From Oxalobacteraceae bacterium OTU3CAMAD1 (GTDB lineage Bacteria; Pseudomonadota; Gammaproteobacteria; Burkholderiales; Burkholderiaceae_D), in contig CP099650.1 in NCBI GenBank assembly GCA_024123915.1, positions 6,076,001 to 6,140,000 on the forward strand: 64,000 nt of DNA, given 5' to 3'. Both the position numbers and the translations under genes were made by a program. Positions 20,713 to 29,480 of this stretch are shown piece by piece. Under the pieces are notes generated by a model. The model had not been told where the DNA came from and made no database searches. It saw only the letters and a program-made list of their open reading frames with translations. Position 1 is the stretch's first letter. Each line of letters opens with the position of its first letter.

Positions 20713-21068
20713 CCGCCGGGCCAATGATTGCGCGGCCCACATCCTCTGATCCAATCTAAAACACGTAGGGCGGATTAGCGAAGCGTAATCGGCCATGCAT
20801 GCGCCTCGGTAGCGCATGCATGGCCGATTACGGCGTTCCGCCTAATCCGCCCTACGTGCATCCACGGTATTCCATACGCCCGGGCCCCATGTGAATTCCA
20901 ACCCCTTGGCACCGCTTCCATGAATCCATCTGAATAAATTTGTTGCTCAAACCGGCCGACAGGTATAGTCTCCGAATTACTGCGTAGAAATACTTATTTC
21001 CATTAAAACAATCAACGCTTGATGGAAACAGGAGCAGCGGACACTTCTCCACTCTTCGTCAGGCCATC
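20713..21068. other. Intergenic region after gph
   Basis: The gap holds repeat A copy 3 and then about 200 nt of lower-GC sequence with no ORF. This stretch probably carries the promoter of the following unknown gene. TATAGTCT (about 20965) could be a -10 element, but I cannot support a -35. Confidence 0.4.
20762..20858. repeat. Palindromic repeat family A, copy 3
   Basis: A 97-nt inverted repeat (CACGTAGGGCGGATTAGCG ... CCGCCCTACGTG) with the inner arms ATCGGCCATGCATGCGC / GCGCATGCATGGCCGAT. It lies downstream of gph and is nearly identical to the copy at 1982. Confidence 0.9.
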
Positions 21069-22109
21069 ATGATCATCCCTGCCAAGGCTGCCCCGTACCC
21101 GCAGCCCTACCCCGAACAGTTCGCCGATTTCGACGCCCTCCAGTTGCCGGAACACACCAACGCCCCGCAAAGCTGGATGGTCACCGTGGCCGACGCCCGC
21201 TACCACTGGTACGATCTGATCGCCGGCTTCCCCGAGCGCCCGGACATCCGCGACCCGGTCGGCCGCTACCAGCGCCGCATGCAATTTGAGCTGGAGGCGG
21301 TGGCCGAAAAGCACCATCTGTTCTTCGCCGTCACCCGCCCGCGCGTGCGCTTCGATACCGCAGTCGCGGTGCAATGGGGATTCTTCTCGCTCAAACTGAC
21401 CTTGCCGCTGCTGGTCGGCGGCGAGCAGGCCAGCGACAGCCTGACCATCGAGCTGACAGTGCCGTTCGCGGCCACGCTGAAAAAGCCGACCGTCACCTTG
21501 ACGCCGACCTTCGTCACCCTCAACTGGGGCGGCCTGATCGAGGCGTTCTCCATCCACGACATCCTGCAGACCTACCCCAACCACCTGGACGCGCCCTGCC
21601 GCGTGATCCACGTCGGCCAGACCCGCGACCCCGATGCCCGCCTGTCCAGGGCCAGGTTGCCGGCGCTGCAAAAACTGCACGCGCAGCTCGGCGACGATGT
21701 CGACACCCTGCTGCTGGTGCAAAGCATGAACGTGCACGTGATCTGCGACGAGGGCGACGCCGCCGACTTGCCGCGCAACGCCGATCCCCGCGCTGCCGAG
21801 GCGCTGCGGGCCGAACGCATGGACATCGTCGAGGCGGCGCTGATCCGCCATTTCGAGGACGGCGGCGCGCGCGGTCTCACGCTGGAGGAGCGCAAGCTGG
21901 GCCGCGCGCGGGTGGCCGAGGTGCAGCAGGCGAACAATCTTGTGCAATTCACCATCGACCTCGAACTGCCCGAGGCCGGCAATTTCGACACGCTGTGCTC
22001 GGACCAGGTGGCGCCGGCGCCGTCCCACCTGCTGAGCTGCTTCATCGCCGATGGCGAGGCCAGGGTGGCCGCACTGCCCGTTCCGCCGGCGGCGGATGGC
22101 AAACGCTAG
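21069..22109 (+). CDS. Unknown protein with GIY-YIG-like C-terminal half (paralogue 1)
   Basis: A 346-residue protein I do not recognise by name. It is about 55-60% similar by eye to the next gene. The N-terminal half (about 35-165) has conserved blocks WYDLIAGFPERPDIRDPVG, WGFFSLKLT, ELTVPFAATLKKP and LNWGGLIEA. The C-terminal half has HVGQT (181-185), Arg191, a Lys-Leu-His, and DIVEAALIRHF with Glu255. This spacing resembles the YIG strand, catalytic Arg and catalytic Glu of GIY-YIG nucleases, but the GIY strand is not obvious. No signal peptide or TM segment is seen. The nuclease assignment is inference only. Confidence 0.75.
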   Translation: MIIPAKAAPYPQPYPEQFADFDALQLPEHTNAPQSWMVTVADARYHWYDLIAGFPERPDIRDPVGRYQRRMQFELEAVAEKHHLFFAVTRPRVRFDTAVAVQWGFFSLKLTLPLLVGGEQASDSLTIELTVPFAATLKKPTVTLTPTFVTLNWGGLIEAFSIHDILQTYPNHLDAPCRVIHVGQTRDPDARLSRARLPALQKLHAQLGDDVDTLLLVQSMNVHVICDEGDAADLPRNADPRAAEALRAERMDIVEAALIRHFEDGGARGLTLEERKLGRARVAEVQQANNLVQFTIDLELPEAGNFDTLCSDQVAPAPSHLLSCFIADGEARVAALPVPPAADGKR

Positions 22110-22271
22110 GCCGCCACCCTCGCGCGCGCGCCAGCCTGGAGTGTGAGAATGTGTGACTAATTAGCCGCTTTCCACCATTGCCGAGTGGAAATATCACAAG
22201 GAAGGACTATACTGTGGTCAATAATAGTCCCAATAAACAGACCAATTAAACGAGACCCTGGAGTGCGCATC

Positions 22272-23387
22272 ATGACGAGCGATTACCCACCCCTAATCGC
22301 CGATGACTATCCCGATCCCAGCCCCGAAGAACTGGGCATAGGCGAGCTGTTTGCCGAATCGCCGGAGCCATTCCACGATCTCCTGGCACCGCCGGCCGAA
22401 CCATTGGACGACCTGTTGCCGCTGCTGCCCCAGCGCGGCACGGCGCCGCAAACCTGGGTGGTCACTGTCGCCGACGCAAAATATCACTGGTACGACCTGG
22501 TGGCCGGCTTCCCCGAGCGGCCCGATATCCGCGATCCGGTCGGACGCCAGCTGCGCCGCATCCAGTTCGACCTGGAAGCGACGATGGAAAAGCGGCTGAT
22601 CTATTTCGCCATCAACCGGCCGCGCGTGCGCTTCGATGTCAACGGCAAGACCAGCTGGGGTTTCTTCTCCCTCAAGCTGACGGTGCCGATCGTCATCGGC
22701 GCCGAGGAAAAACGCGACAGCATCACGATCGAGCTGACGGTGCCGTTCGCGGCCACGCTCAAGAAGCCGTCCGTGGTCATGACCGACCGCTTCATCACGC
22801 TCAATTGGGGCGGCCTGATCGAGGCGCTGTCGATCCACGATGTGCTGCAGCAATATGAGAACGACCTGCGCTTCCAGAGCAAGGTGCAATACGTCGGCCA
22901 GACCAAGGACGCGGCCGGACGGCTGGCGCGCGGGCGCCTGCCGGCGGTGCAGAAGATCCACCAGATCCATAACGAAGACAACGACATGCTGCTGCTGATA
23001 CAGCGCATGAACGTCGAAGTGATCTCCGACGACGGCGATCCGGTGGACATGCCGGTCAACCAGAACGCCATCGCGGCCGACCTGCTGCTCAAGGACCGCA
23101 TCGACATCATCGAGTGCGCGCTGATCCGCTATTTCGAGGGGCCGCAGATGCACGGCCGCAGCGACAAGGAGGCCGAGGTGCGCAAGCAGCGGGTGCGCGA
23201 GGTGCACGCGATCAATCATCTGGAGAGCTTCCGCATCGACCTGCACCTGGAGGAGACCGGGCCTTACCACGACCTGTTCTCGCAGCACGCGCCCGCTTCC
23301 CGCAGCCATGTCATCGACTGCACCATCGTCGACGGCGAGGTGATCGTCACGCGGGTGCCCGACAAGGTCAAGCCGGACAAGAAGTAA
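22272..23387 (+). CDS. Unknown protein with GIY-YIG-like C-terminal half (paralogue 2)
   Basis: A 371-residue paralogue of the preceding gene, with an acidic, Pro-rich N-terminal extension of about 40 residues. The shared blocks are WYDLVAGFPERPDIRDPVG, WGFFSLKLTV, TVPFAATLKKPSV, LNWGGLIEALSIHD, YVGQTKD...R and DIIECALIRYF. The YVGQT here is closer to the canonical YIGxT strand of GIY-YIG domains than in paralogue 1. I chose the ATG at 22272 because it has GGAG upstream and the catATG context of paralogue 1. The 162-nt gap between the two genes suggests separate promoters. Confidence 0.75.
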   Translation: MTSDYPPLIADDYPDPSPEELGIGELFAESPEPFHDLLAPPAEPLDDLLPLLPQRGTAPQTWVVTVADAKYHWYDLVAGFPERPDIRDPVGRQLRRIQFDLEATMEKRLIYFAINRPRVRFDVNGKTSWGFFSLKLTVPIVIGAEEKRDSITIELTVPFAATLKKPSVVMTDRFITLNWGGLIEALSIHDVLQQYENDLRFQSKVQYVGQTKDAAGRLARGRLPAVQKIHQIHNEDNDMLLLIQRMNVEVISDDGDPVDMPVNQNAIAADLLLKDRIDIIECALIRYFEGPQMHGRSDKEAEVRKQRVREVHAINHLESFRIDLHLEETGPYHDLFSQHAPASRSHVIDCTIVDGEVIVTRVPDKVKPDKK

Positions 23388-23403
23388 GCCCCGGCCCGAC
23401 TCC

Positions 23404-24675
23404 TTAGACGGCGGCCAGAGCCTGCTCCAGATCGGCCAGCAGATCGTCGATGTGCTCGATGCCGATCGACAATCGCACCGTGTCCACCGTCACGCCGGCC
23501 TTGGCCAGTTCCGCCTCGTTGAGCTGGCGGTGCGTGGTCGAGGCCGGATGACAGGCCAGCGATTTGGCGTCGCCGATGTTAACCAGGCGCGTGAACAATT
23601 GCAGCGCATCCTGGAAGCGGGCCCCGCCCTCCACCCCGCCCTCGACCCCGAAGGTCAGCACCCCGGACGGCCTGCCGCCCAGATACTTGAGCGCCAGCGC
23701 GTGGTCGCGATGCTGCTCAAGCCCGGCGTAATTGACCCACTTGACCTTGGCGTGGCCACTGAGGAATTCGGCCACCGCGCGCGCGTTGTCGACGATGCGC
23801 TCCATGCGCAGCGCCAGCGTCTCTATCCCTTGCAATATCAAGAACGCGTTGAACGGCGAAATGGCCGCGCCGGTGTTGCGCAGCGGGACCACGCGCGCGC
23901 GGCCGATATAGGCGGCCGGCCCCAGCGCCTCGGTGTAGACCACGCCGTGGTAGGACACGTCCGGCTCGTTGAGCCGGCGGAAGCGCTGCTTGTGCTCGGC
24001 CCACGGGAACTTGCCGGAATCAACGATGGCGCCGCCGATCGAATTGCCGTGCCCGCCCAGATACTTGGTCAGCGAGTGGATCACGATGTCGGCGCCGTGT
24101 TCGAACGGGCGCAGCAGATACGGCGTGGCCACGGTGTTGTCGACGATCAGCGGCACGCCGTGCTTGTGGGCGATCGCGGCGATCTGTTCGATATCGGTGA
24201 TGTTGCCCAGCGGGTTGCCGATCGACTCGATGAACACGGCCTTGGTGCGCTCGTCGATCAAGCCCTCGAACGAGGCCGGGTCGCGCGCGTCGGCGAAGCG
24301 GGTGGTGATGCCGAACTGGGGCAAGGTGTGCGCGAACAGGTTATAGGTGCCGCCGTACAAGGTGGCGGCCGAGACGATGTTGTCGCCGGCCTCGGCGATG
24401 GTCTGGATCGCATACGTGACGGCGGCCTGCCCGGAGGCCAGCGCCAGCGCCGCCACGCCGCCCTCGAGCGCGGCGATGCGCTGCTCAAGCACGTCCTGGG
24501 TCGGATTCATGATGCGCGTGTAGATATTGCCGGGCACCTTCAGGTCGAACAGGTCGGCGCCGTGCTGGGTGTCGTCGAACGCGTAGGCGACGGTTTGATA
24601 GATGGGCACCGCCACCGCGCGCGTGGTGGGGTCCGGTTTGTAGCCGCCGTGGACGGCCAGGGTTTCCAGTTTCAT
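23404..24675 (-). CDS. metY: O-acetylhomoserine sulfhydrylase / aminocarboxypropyltransferase
   Basis: A 423-residue Cys/Met-metabolism PLP enzyme. It begins KLETLAVHGGYKPDPTT, has YTRIMNPTQ, the GTYNLF substrate loop and the PLP-lysine motif HSLTKYLGGHG near residue 205. The length (over 420) and the VNIGDAKSLACHPASTTH block match MetY rather than the shorter MetB/MetZ. It makes homocysteine from O-acetylhomoserine and sulfide. The ATG at 24675 has GGAGGAG 5 nt upstream and is preferred over the one at 24699. Confidence 0.9.
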   Translation of the reverse strand: MKLETLAVHGGYKPDPTTRAVAVPIYQTVAYAFDDTQHGADLFDLKVPGNIYTRIMNPTQDVLEQRIAALEGGVAALALASGQAAVTYAIQTIAEAGDNIVSAATLYGGTYNLFAHTLPQFGITTRFADARDPASFEGLIDERTKAVFIESIGNPLGNITDIEQIAAIAHKHGVPLIVDNTVATPYLLRPFEHGADIVIHSLTKYLGGHGNSIGGAIVDSGKFPWAEHKQRFRRLNEPDVSYHGVVYTEALGPAAYIGRARVVPLRNTGAAISPFNAFLILQGIETLALRMERIVDNARAVAEFLSGHAKVKWVNYAGLEQHRDHALALKYLGGRPSGVLTFGVEGGVEGGARFQDALQLFTRLVNIGDAKSLACHPASTTHRQLNEAELAKAGVTVDTVRLSIGIEHIDDLLADLEQALAAV

Positions 24676-24963
24676 CGCTCCTCCAGTGATTGATCGCACA
24701 AGCCTAAGTTGAATAGAGTGCCACGCCCACGAATCATTCCGTATTTATAAATGCATATTTTGCATGTTTGTCCGGGAAGGGCATCCGTTAAGGGACCATC
24801 TTCTGCTACACATTTTGTCATATAGCAATTAAAGTATCTTTACAGCAGCTAATCGTGATATGCTTTATCCCATCGCACGACCCCTTGCTCAAAGAAACCC
24901 AACCAATTGTTTCCGGCGCGCAATCACACCGTAATCATTTACTCTTTTTTGGGATACTTTGAC

Positions 24964-25596
24964 ATGAAATTCAAGACTTTTTCGACCGCCGCAACCTTGG
25001 TACTCTTGATGTCCGGAGGCGCCGCCATGGCTGCCGCCGGCGGCAACGGCCAAGGCAACAATGGCAACGGTAAAGGGAACGGCGGTAGCACCACGCCGGT
25101 GATTACCCTTCCGGCCCCAACCACTTCATGCGCCGGCGCCAGCATTTCCGTGGCAGGCGCCAGCTGCATCGGCTTCATCAGCGGCAACCTCAACGGCAAC
25201 AAGCCGAGCCTGACCGAGATCAATAACAACCTGGGCGTATGGGGCGTGCACCTGACGGCAGCCGTGGCGTCTACGTCGATGCTGTCCGGCCTGACCGGCA
25301 ACACCATCAACTTCGGCCAGCAGTTGTACGGCGATACTATCGTCAGCATCCACTACGGCAATGTGACCGACGTGCTGGGTAACAAACAAAACAACGTCAC
25401 CGCCTTCTACCGCTTCGACGCAGGCCAGGGCGCAGGCGTGGACAGCTTCACGACCGCATTCAGCTCCTTGTCGAACGCCACGCTGTACTCGACCGGCACG
25501 GCGGTGACGGCGGTTCCGGAAGCGGAAACCTACGCGATGATGATCGCCGGTTTGGGCCTGATGGGCCTGATCGCCCGCCGCCGCAAGCAAAAATAA
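24964..25596 (+). CDS. PEP-CTERM-type exported protein (duplicate 1)
   Basis: A 210-residue protein with a signal peptide (residues 1-22, ending AAMAAA), a Gly/Asn-rich stretch, a conserved body (ISVAGASCIGFISGNLNGN; STSMLSGLTGNTINF) and a C-terminal sorting tail VPEAETYAMMIAGLGLMG followed by ARRRK. The tail is that of exosortase substrates, except that the hallmark PEP is PEA. Such proteins are cleaved and anchored at or released from the surface, often with exopolysaccharide. It is the upstream member of a tandem duplication with the gene at 25847; the paralogue lacks the Gly/Asn-rich insert. Confidence 0.85.
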   Translation: MKFKTFSTAATLVLLMSGGAAMAAAGGNGQGNNGNGKGNGGSTTPVITLPAPTTSCAGASISVAGASCIGFISGNLNGNKPSLTEINNNLGVWGVHLTAAVASTSMLSGLTGNTINFGQQLYGDTIVSIHYGNVTDVLGNKQNNVTAFYRFDAGQGAGVDSFTTAFSSLSNATLYSTGTAVTAVPEAETYAMMIAGLGLMGLIARRRKQK

Positions 25597-25622
25597 CTGC
25601 GCGCCTTCCGCGCAAGAACAGG

Positions 25623-25650
25623 GCCCGGTGCTAGCGCACCGGGCCTTTTT
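25623..25650 (+). terminator. Rho-independent terminator of PEP-CTERM gene 1
   Basis: The hairpin GCCCGGTGC-TA-GCGCACCGGGC followed by TTTTTT lies 26 nt beyond the stop. The same hairpin recurs after the duplicated gene at 26417, so the terminator was copied with the gene. Confidence 0.9.
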
Positions 25651-25846
25651 TATTGCCGATTCGCGAAATTACAACATAAGTTACCCCAGGGAAACCACGT
25701 GTGTCAAAAAATAAATAAACATGTCTTTTAGATAGCAAGTCATGATATGCTTCAACCCATCACATCGAATTGCACAATGAAACCCAAAACACTGTTTCAG
25801 GCGCGCAATTTATTAACGTAGCCTTCCACAACCTTGGGATAATAAT

Positions 25847-26389
25847 ATGAACTTTAAGAAACTTTCGACCGCCGCCGCACTGGCAACGCTGATGTTCGCA
25901 GGCAACGCAATGGCAGCAACCGCCCTGTGCGATGGTTCCGATATCGACGTGGCCGGCGCCAGCTGCATCGGCTTCATCGATGGCAACCTGAACGGCAACA
26001 ACCCGAGCCTCGCCGAGATCAACCTGAACCTGGCGGTATGGGGTGTGAACCTGACCTCGGCCGTGCCATCGACCTCGATGCTGTCGGGCCTGACCGGCAC
26101 CACCATCAACTTCAGCCAAATGCTGTACGGCGACACCATCGTCGGCATGCACTTTGGTAATGTAAAAGACGCCGCCGGCACCAAGTCGAACAACGTCACC
26201 GCCTTCTACCGCTTTGACGCCGGCATGGGCCTGGACAGCTTCACCACCAAGTACGGCTCGTTGTCGAACGCCACCCTGTACTCGACCGGCACCGCCGTCA
26301 CGCCGGTTCCGGAAGCGGAAACCTACGCGATGATGCTCGCCGGCCTGGGCCTGATGGGCGCGGTCGCCCGCCGCCGCAAGCAAAAGTAA
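25847..26389 (+). CDS. PEP-CTERM-type exported protein (duplicate 2)
   Basis: A 180-residue paralogue of the previous gene: signal peptide (residues 1-22), GASCIGFIDGNLNGNNPSL, STSMLSGLTGTTINFSQ, NNVTAFYRFDAG and the tail VPEAETYAMMLAGLGLMG plus ARRRK. Upstream sequences are also shared (GATATGCTT...CCCATC, then TTTC.GGCGCGCAAT), so promoter, gene and terminator duplicated together. It is presumably an exosortase substrate; the exosortase gene is not in this window. Confidence 0.87.
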   Translation: MNFKKLSTAAALATLMFAGNAMAATALCDGSDIDVAGASCIGFIDGNLNGNNPSLAEINLNLAVWGVNLTSAVPSTSMLSGLTGTTINFSQMLYGDTIVGMHFGNVKDAAGTKSNNVTAFYRFDAGMGLDSFTTKYGSLSNATLYSTGTAVTPVPEAETYAMMLAGLGLMGAVARRRKQK

Positions 26390-26416
26390 TCCGGCGTTTC
26401 GAGCGCTGAAAAACAA

Positions 26417-26445
26417 GGCCCGGTGCTAGCGCACCGGGCCTTTTT
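26417..26445 (+). terminator. Rho-independent terminator of PEP-CTERM gene 2
   Basis: The hairpin GGCCCGGTGC-TA-GCGCACCGGGCC followed by TTTTT is essentially identical to the one at 25623. It also abuts the stop of the convergent gene at 26445. Confidence 0.9.
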
Positions 26446-26915
26446 CATTGGTTGTTCGGATCGTTGCGCTTGTTGGGACCGTCCCAACCCAACACAGTGA
26501 TGATCGCGCCCTTGCTGCCGGTTTTAAAACTGTGGTCGTAATTGGCCGACTCGTAATAATAGTCGTTCGGCTTGTCCATGACGTGCGCTTCGGCCGCGCC
26601 GTTGGGACCGTCGTAGGTGGTCGATGTCCAATTGCCGCTCTGCAGGATCACCACGCGGTCGATCGGATGGTTATGGCGGTCGCCCACGTAGTTCGGCGGG
26701 AACTTCAGCATTTGTACGAAGGGTTTTCCGGGGGTCTTGGCGTCGCCGCAGACCATGTTCTCCTCGGCTTTCAGCGCCGCATTCCACACCCATTTAACGT
26801 CCTTCGCCTTCTGGAAGAATGGCGCCTTGACGCCGACGCAATCGGGCGCGGCCTGGGCGGTCATTGCGAACAGGCATGCCATTAATGCGGACAATACTAT
26901 TAGTCTATTTTTCAT
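26445..26915 (-). CDS. Exported cupin-like protein
   Basis: A 156-residue protein with a signal peptide (MKNRLIVLSALMACLFAMTAQA). The mature part has a cupin-like core GDRHNHPIDRVVILQSGNW and a C-terminal GAIITVLGWDGPN. Two cysteines (CVG, CGD) may pair. The cupin histidine pattern HNH is partial; the substrate is unknown. The start at 26915 is set by the signal peptide; longer in-frame extensions upstream lack coding character. Confidence 0.7.
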   Translation of the reverse strand: MKNRLIVLSALMACLFAMTAQAAPDCVGVKAPFFQKAKDVKWVWNAALKAEENMVCGDAKTPGKPFVQMLKFPPNYVGDRHNHPIDRVVILQSGNWTSTTYDGPNGAAEAHVMDKPNDYYYESANYDHSFKTGSKGAIITVLGWDGPNKRNDPNNQ

Positions 26916-27099
26916 TGTAATTACCCGGTTAGATGTGGACGCACGTTTCGTCGAAACGTGCGATCGATAATACACCGGGTATTTGACCAGGCAATGCTGG
27001 TGGTTCTGCAATAAATTTTTGAAACACTTGCTAACACAATGCTGCCGGGACCGCTTTGAGCCTGGGTTACCATCCTCAAAACGAATCAAGGGGAACGCC

Positions 27100-27456
27100 A
27101 TGAACAACTTCGCAAAACTGCTGATGCCGCTGACATTGTTGACGCTCAGCGCCGGCGCCTACGCCGACGACTGGAAAGACGAAAGCGGCAAGGGAAAACG
27201 GCATGACCGGCGCGAGTTCAAGGAAGAGTATTGGGACGGCAACTGCAAGGTCGAGCGCAAAATGAAGCATGGCGAGTACAAGGAAAAGCGCAAGTGCAAG
27301 CCGCCCAAATACGCATCGCATCGGGAATATCGTGAGGTAATTCCGGTGTACGAGGACCGCGTGTACTACCCGGTCGAGCGATATGTGGAACCGGAAGTCC
27401 GATACTACGACAGGCGCCAGCCGGGTGTATCGATCGATGTAAGCATCCGTCGTTGA
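27100..27456 (+). CDS. Small exported basic protein of unknown function
   Basis: A 118-residue protein with a signal peptide ending AYADD (about residue 22). The mature part is highly charged: Lys/Arg/Glu-rich, with one Cys pair (GNCKVE, KCKPP) and a Tyr/Pro/Val-rich C-terminus (RVYYPVERYVEPEVRYYDRR). AGGGGAA lies before the ATG. No family is recognised; the composition suggests an envelope or surface protein. Confidence 0.65.
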   Translation: MNNFAKLLMPLTLLTLSAGAYADDWKDESGKGKRHDRREFKEEYWDGNCKVERKMKHGEYKEKRKCKPPKYASHREYREVIPVYEDRVYYPVERYVEPEVRYYDRRQPGVSIDVSIRR

Positions 27457-27487
27457 CGCTCGAGAATTCCGGCCGCTGGATCAGCGG

Positions 27488-27880
27488 CTAGATCCACACA
27501 TCGTTGACGGCGGTGCGGTCGCTGGTTTCTTCTTCGCCTGTATTGAGCACGCCGCGCGGCTCGATCAACAGCAGTTTCACCTCGCCCTCGGCGGACGGCT
27601 TGTGCTCGACGCCCTTGGGCACCACCACCATTTCACCCTGCGACACCAGCACGTGGCTGTCGCGAAAATCGATCCGCAAGCGCCCTTCCAGCACGATAAA
27701 AGTCTCATCGGTGGCGGCATGCGCATGCCAGATGAAATCCCCCTGCAGCCTGACTATCTTGAATTGATAGTCGTTCATTTCCGCGACCACCTTGGGTGCC
27801 CACTGCTCGGAAAACAAACTGAATTTTTCAGCGAAATTGATGGTGTGGATGGCGTGCGCCGCCGTCTGCTCGGTATTCAT
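27488..27880 (-). CDS. Cupin domain protein
   Basis: A 130-residue single-domain cupin. Motif 1 reads WHAHAATDETFIVLEG and motif 2 reads VVVPKGVEHKP, giving a His3/Glu-type metal site. The enzymatic role is unknown. It belongs to the small stand-alone cupins often linked to sugar or small-acid metabolism. It lies downstream of the AraC-type gene on the same strand, 79 nt away. Confidence 0.8.
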   Translation of the reverse strand: MNTEQTAAHAIHTINFAEKFSLFSEQWAPKVVAEMNDYQFKIVRLQGDFIWHAHAATDETFIVLEGRLRIDFRDSHVLVSQGEMVVVPKGVEHKPSAEGEVKLLLIEPRGVLNTGEEETSDRTAVNDVWI

Positions 27881-27959
27881 TGGATTGGTCCTGTTGCTGA
27901 TTGGGGAGTGCCCAGCGTACGCAAAACGGGACGTCGTTTCTTGTACGATTGTGCGGGCG

Positions 27960-28769
27960 TCAGCCGGCGCGCATTCTCAGCCAGCGCGCCGGCGACAAGC
28001 CATAGGTCTTGCTGAAATGGCGCGTCATATGGCTCTGGTCGGTAAAGCCGGCGAGCAACGCCGCGCCGACCAGCGACTGGCCCTGAAGCAGCAGCGAGCG
28101 CACCAGGTCCAGGCGGCGCATGGTCAGGTAGCGATACGGCGAGGTGCCGAACAGCAGGCGGAAATCGCGCGACAGGCTCCAGCGGTCGCGTCCGCTGTGG
28201 CGCTCCAACTCCTCCAACGTGACGCTGTGCTCCAGGGAGCCGTGGATGAACTCGCGCGCCAGCTCGGCGGCGCGGTAGTCGAACGGCGGGCTTGAACGCG
28301 GCGGCGCCGACACCGCGCCCAGCGCGTGGGCCAGGTCGAACAGCGCGTCGTCCTCCTCAAGCGGATCAAGCGGCGCGTCCACGCTGCGCAACAATAGTTC
28401 GCTGGCGGCGTACAAGCGGGGATCGGCGCTGATGCCGTGCTGAATGAACGGCAGCGCCCGGCCGCCGAGTATTTGCTGGATCAGCGCCGGTTCGATATAC
28501 ATCATGCGGTAGCGGAAGCCGGCGTCGGTCCCCGCCTCGCCGTCATGCACCTCGTCCGGGTGCAGCACGATGGTAGCGCCGGGCACGCTGTGGCGCTGCC
28601 CGCCCCGGTAGTGGAAACTTTGCACGCCGGCCAGGGTGCGGCCGATCGCGTACGTGTCGTGACGGTGCGGCTCGTAGCCGTGGCCCCAGAAGAATGCCTC
28701 GATGCGCTCCATGCCCCTCGTCGGCGGCGCGCGCACGATCCAGTCGCCGGCCGGCTTGGCCTTGCTCAT
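27960..28769 (-). CDS. AraC-family transcriptional regulator
   Basis: A 269-residue regulator with an N-terminal cupin-type sensor (EPHRHDTYAIGRT...HPDEVHDGEAG) and a C-terminal double helix-turn-helix (VTLEELERHSGRDRWSLSRDFR; LVGAALLAGFTDQSHMTRHFS; YGLSPARW). The AraC_binding plus HTH_18 layout is typical of activators of amino-acid exporters or small-molecule genes. It is divergent from the isochorismatase-fold gene at 28914, a possible target. Confidence 0.88.
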   Translation of the reverse strand: MSKAKPAGDWIVRAPPTRGMERIEAFFWGHGYEPHRHDTYAIGRTLAGVQSFHYRGGQRHSVPGATIVLHPDEVHDGEAGTDAGFRYRMMYIEPALIQQILGGRALPFIQHGISADPRLYAASELLLRSVDAPLDPLEEDDALFDLAHALGAVSAPPRSSPPFDYRAAELAREFIHGSLEHSVTLEELERHSGRDRWSLSRDFRLLFGTSPYRYLTMRRLDLVRSLLLQGQSLVGAALLAGFTDQSHMTRHFSKTYGLSPARWLRMRAG

Positions 28770-28913
28770 GGCGTGGTACTCGTCAGAGTGGCGACATTCA
28801 TCCGGGTTTCATCGTCGGGTTGGGGGGAAGCTGGAATTCTACCCTTTCCCGATGTAGTAACAACGATGCTCAAGCTACAATCGACCTATCGTTACCCCAT
28901 CTGGAGCTACACT

Positions 28914-29480
28914 ATGCAAGCAAGTACGGCGGCACTGATCATCATCGATATGCAAAAAGGCATGGCCGATCCGGCGGCCGGCACGCGCAACAACCCCGAG
29001 GCGGAACAAAACATCGCTGCCTTGCTCGGCGCGTGGCGAACGGCCGGTGCCACGGTTGTCCATGTCCGCCACATATCGAGAACGGTTGGCTCGCTGTTCT
29101 GGCCCGGCCAAGCCGGGGTCGAGTTTCAGGAGCGGTTCGCGCCTTTGCCGGATGCCCATGTGGTCGAGAAAAATGTGCCCGATGCCTTCATCAACACCGG
29201 GCTGGAACGCTGGCTGCGCGTGCGCGGCATCGGCGAACTTGTCATCGTCGGCGTGAGCACCAACAACTCGGTGGAGGCCAGCGCCCGGACGGCGGGCAAC
29301 CTCGGCTTCGCGACCCATGTCGTTGCGGATGCGTGTTTCGCCTTCGCCAAGGTTGACTACGCGGGCGTGCCGCGAACCGCCGAGGATGTGCACGTCATGG
29401 CCCTGTCCAATCTGGACGGCGAGTACGCGACCATCGTGCATACCCGGGACCTGCTCGCTGGTTTTGCAAAGGCTGCGTGA
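28914..29480 (+). CDS. Isochorismatase-fold hydrolase lacking the usual cysteine
   Basis: A 188-residue protein of the isochorismatase/cysteine hydrolase fold. It has the N-terminal Asp motif LIIIDMQKGM, a Lys in VVEKNVPDAF, and VGVSTNNSVEASARTAGNLGF, where most cysteine hydrolases carry the nucleophilic Cys; here the position is Ser. The family includes nicotinamidases, ureidohydrolases and isochorismatases; the substrate is unknown. GGAG precedes the ATG at 28914. Its stop overlaps the next ATG (TGATG), so it forms an operon with the interrupted metallophosphoesterase gene. Confidence 0.82.
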   Translation: MQASTAALIIIDMQKGMADPAAGTRNNPEAEQNIAALLGAWRTAGATVVHVRHISRTVGSLFWPGQAGVEFQERFAPLPDAHVVEKNVPDAFINTGLERWLRVRGIGELVIVGVSTNNSVEASARTAGNLGFATHVVADACFAFAKVDYAGVPRTAEDVHVMALSNLDGEYATIVHTRDLLAGFAKAA

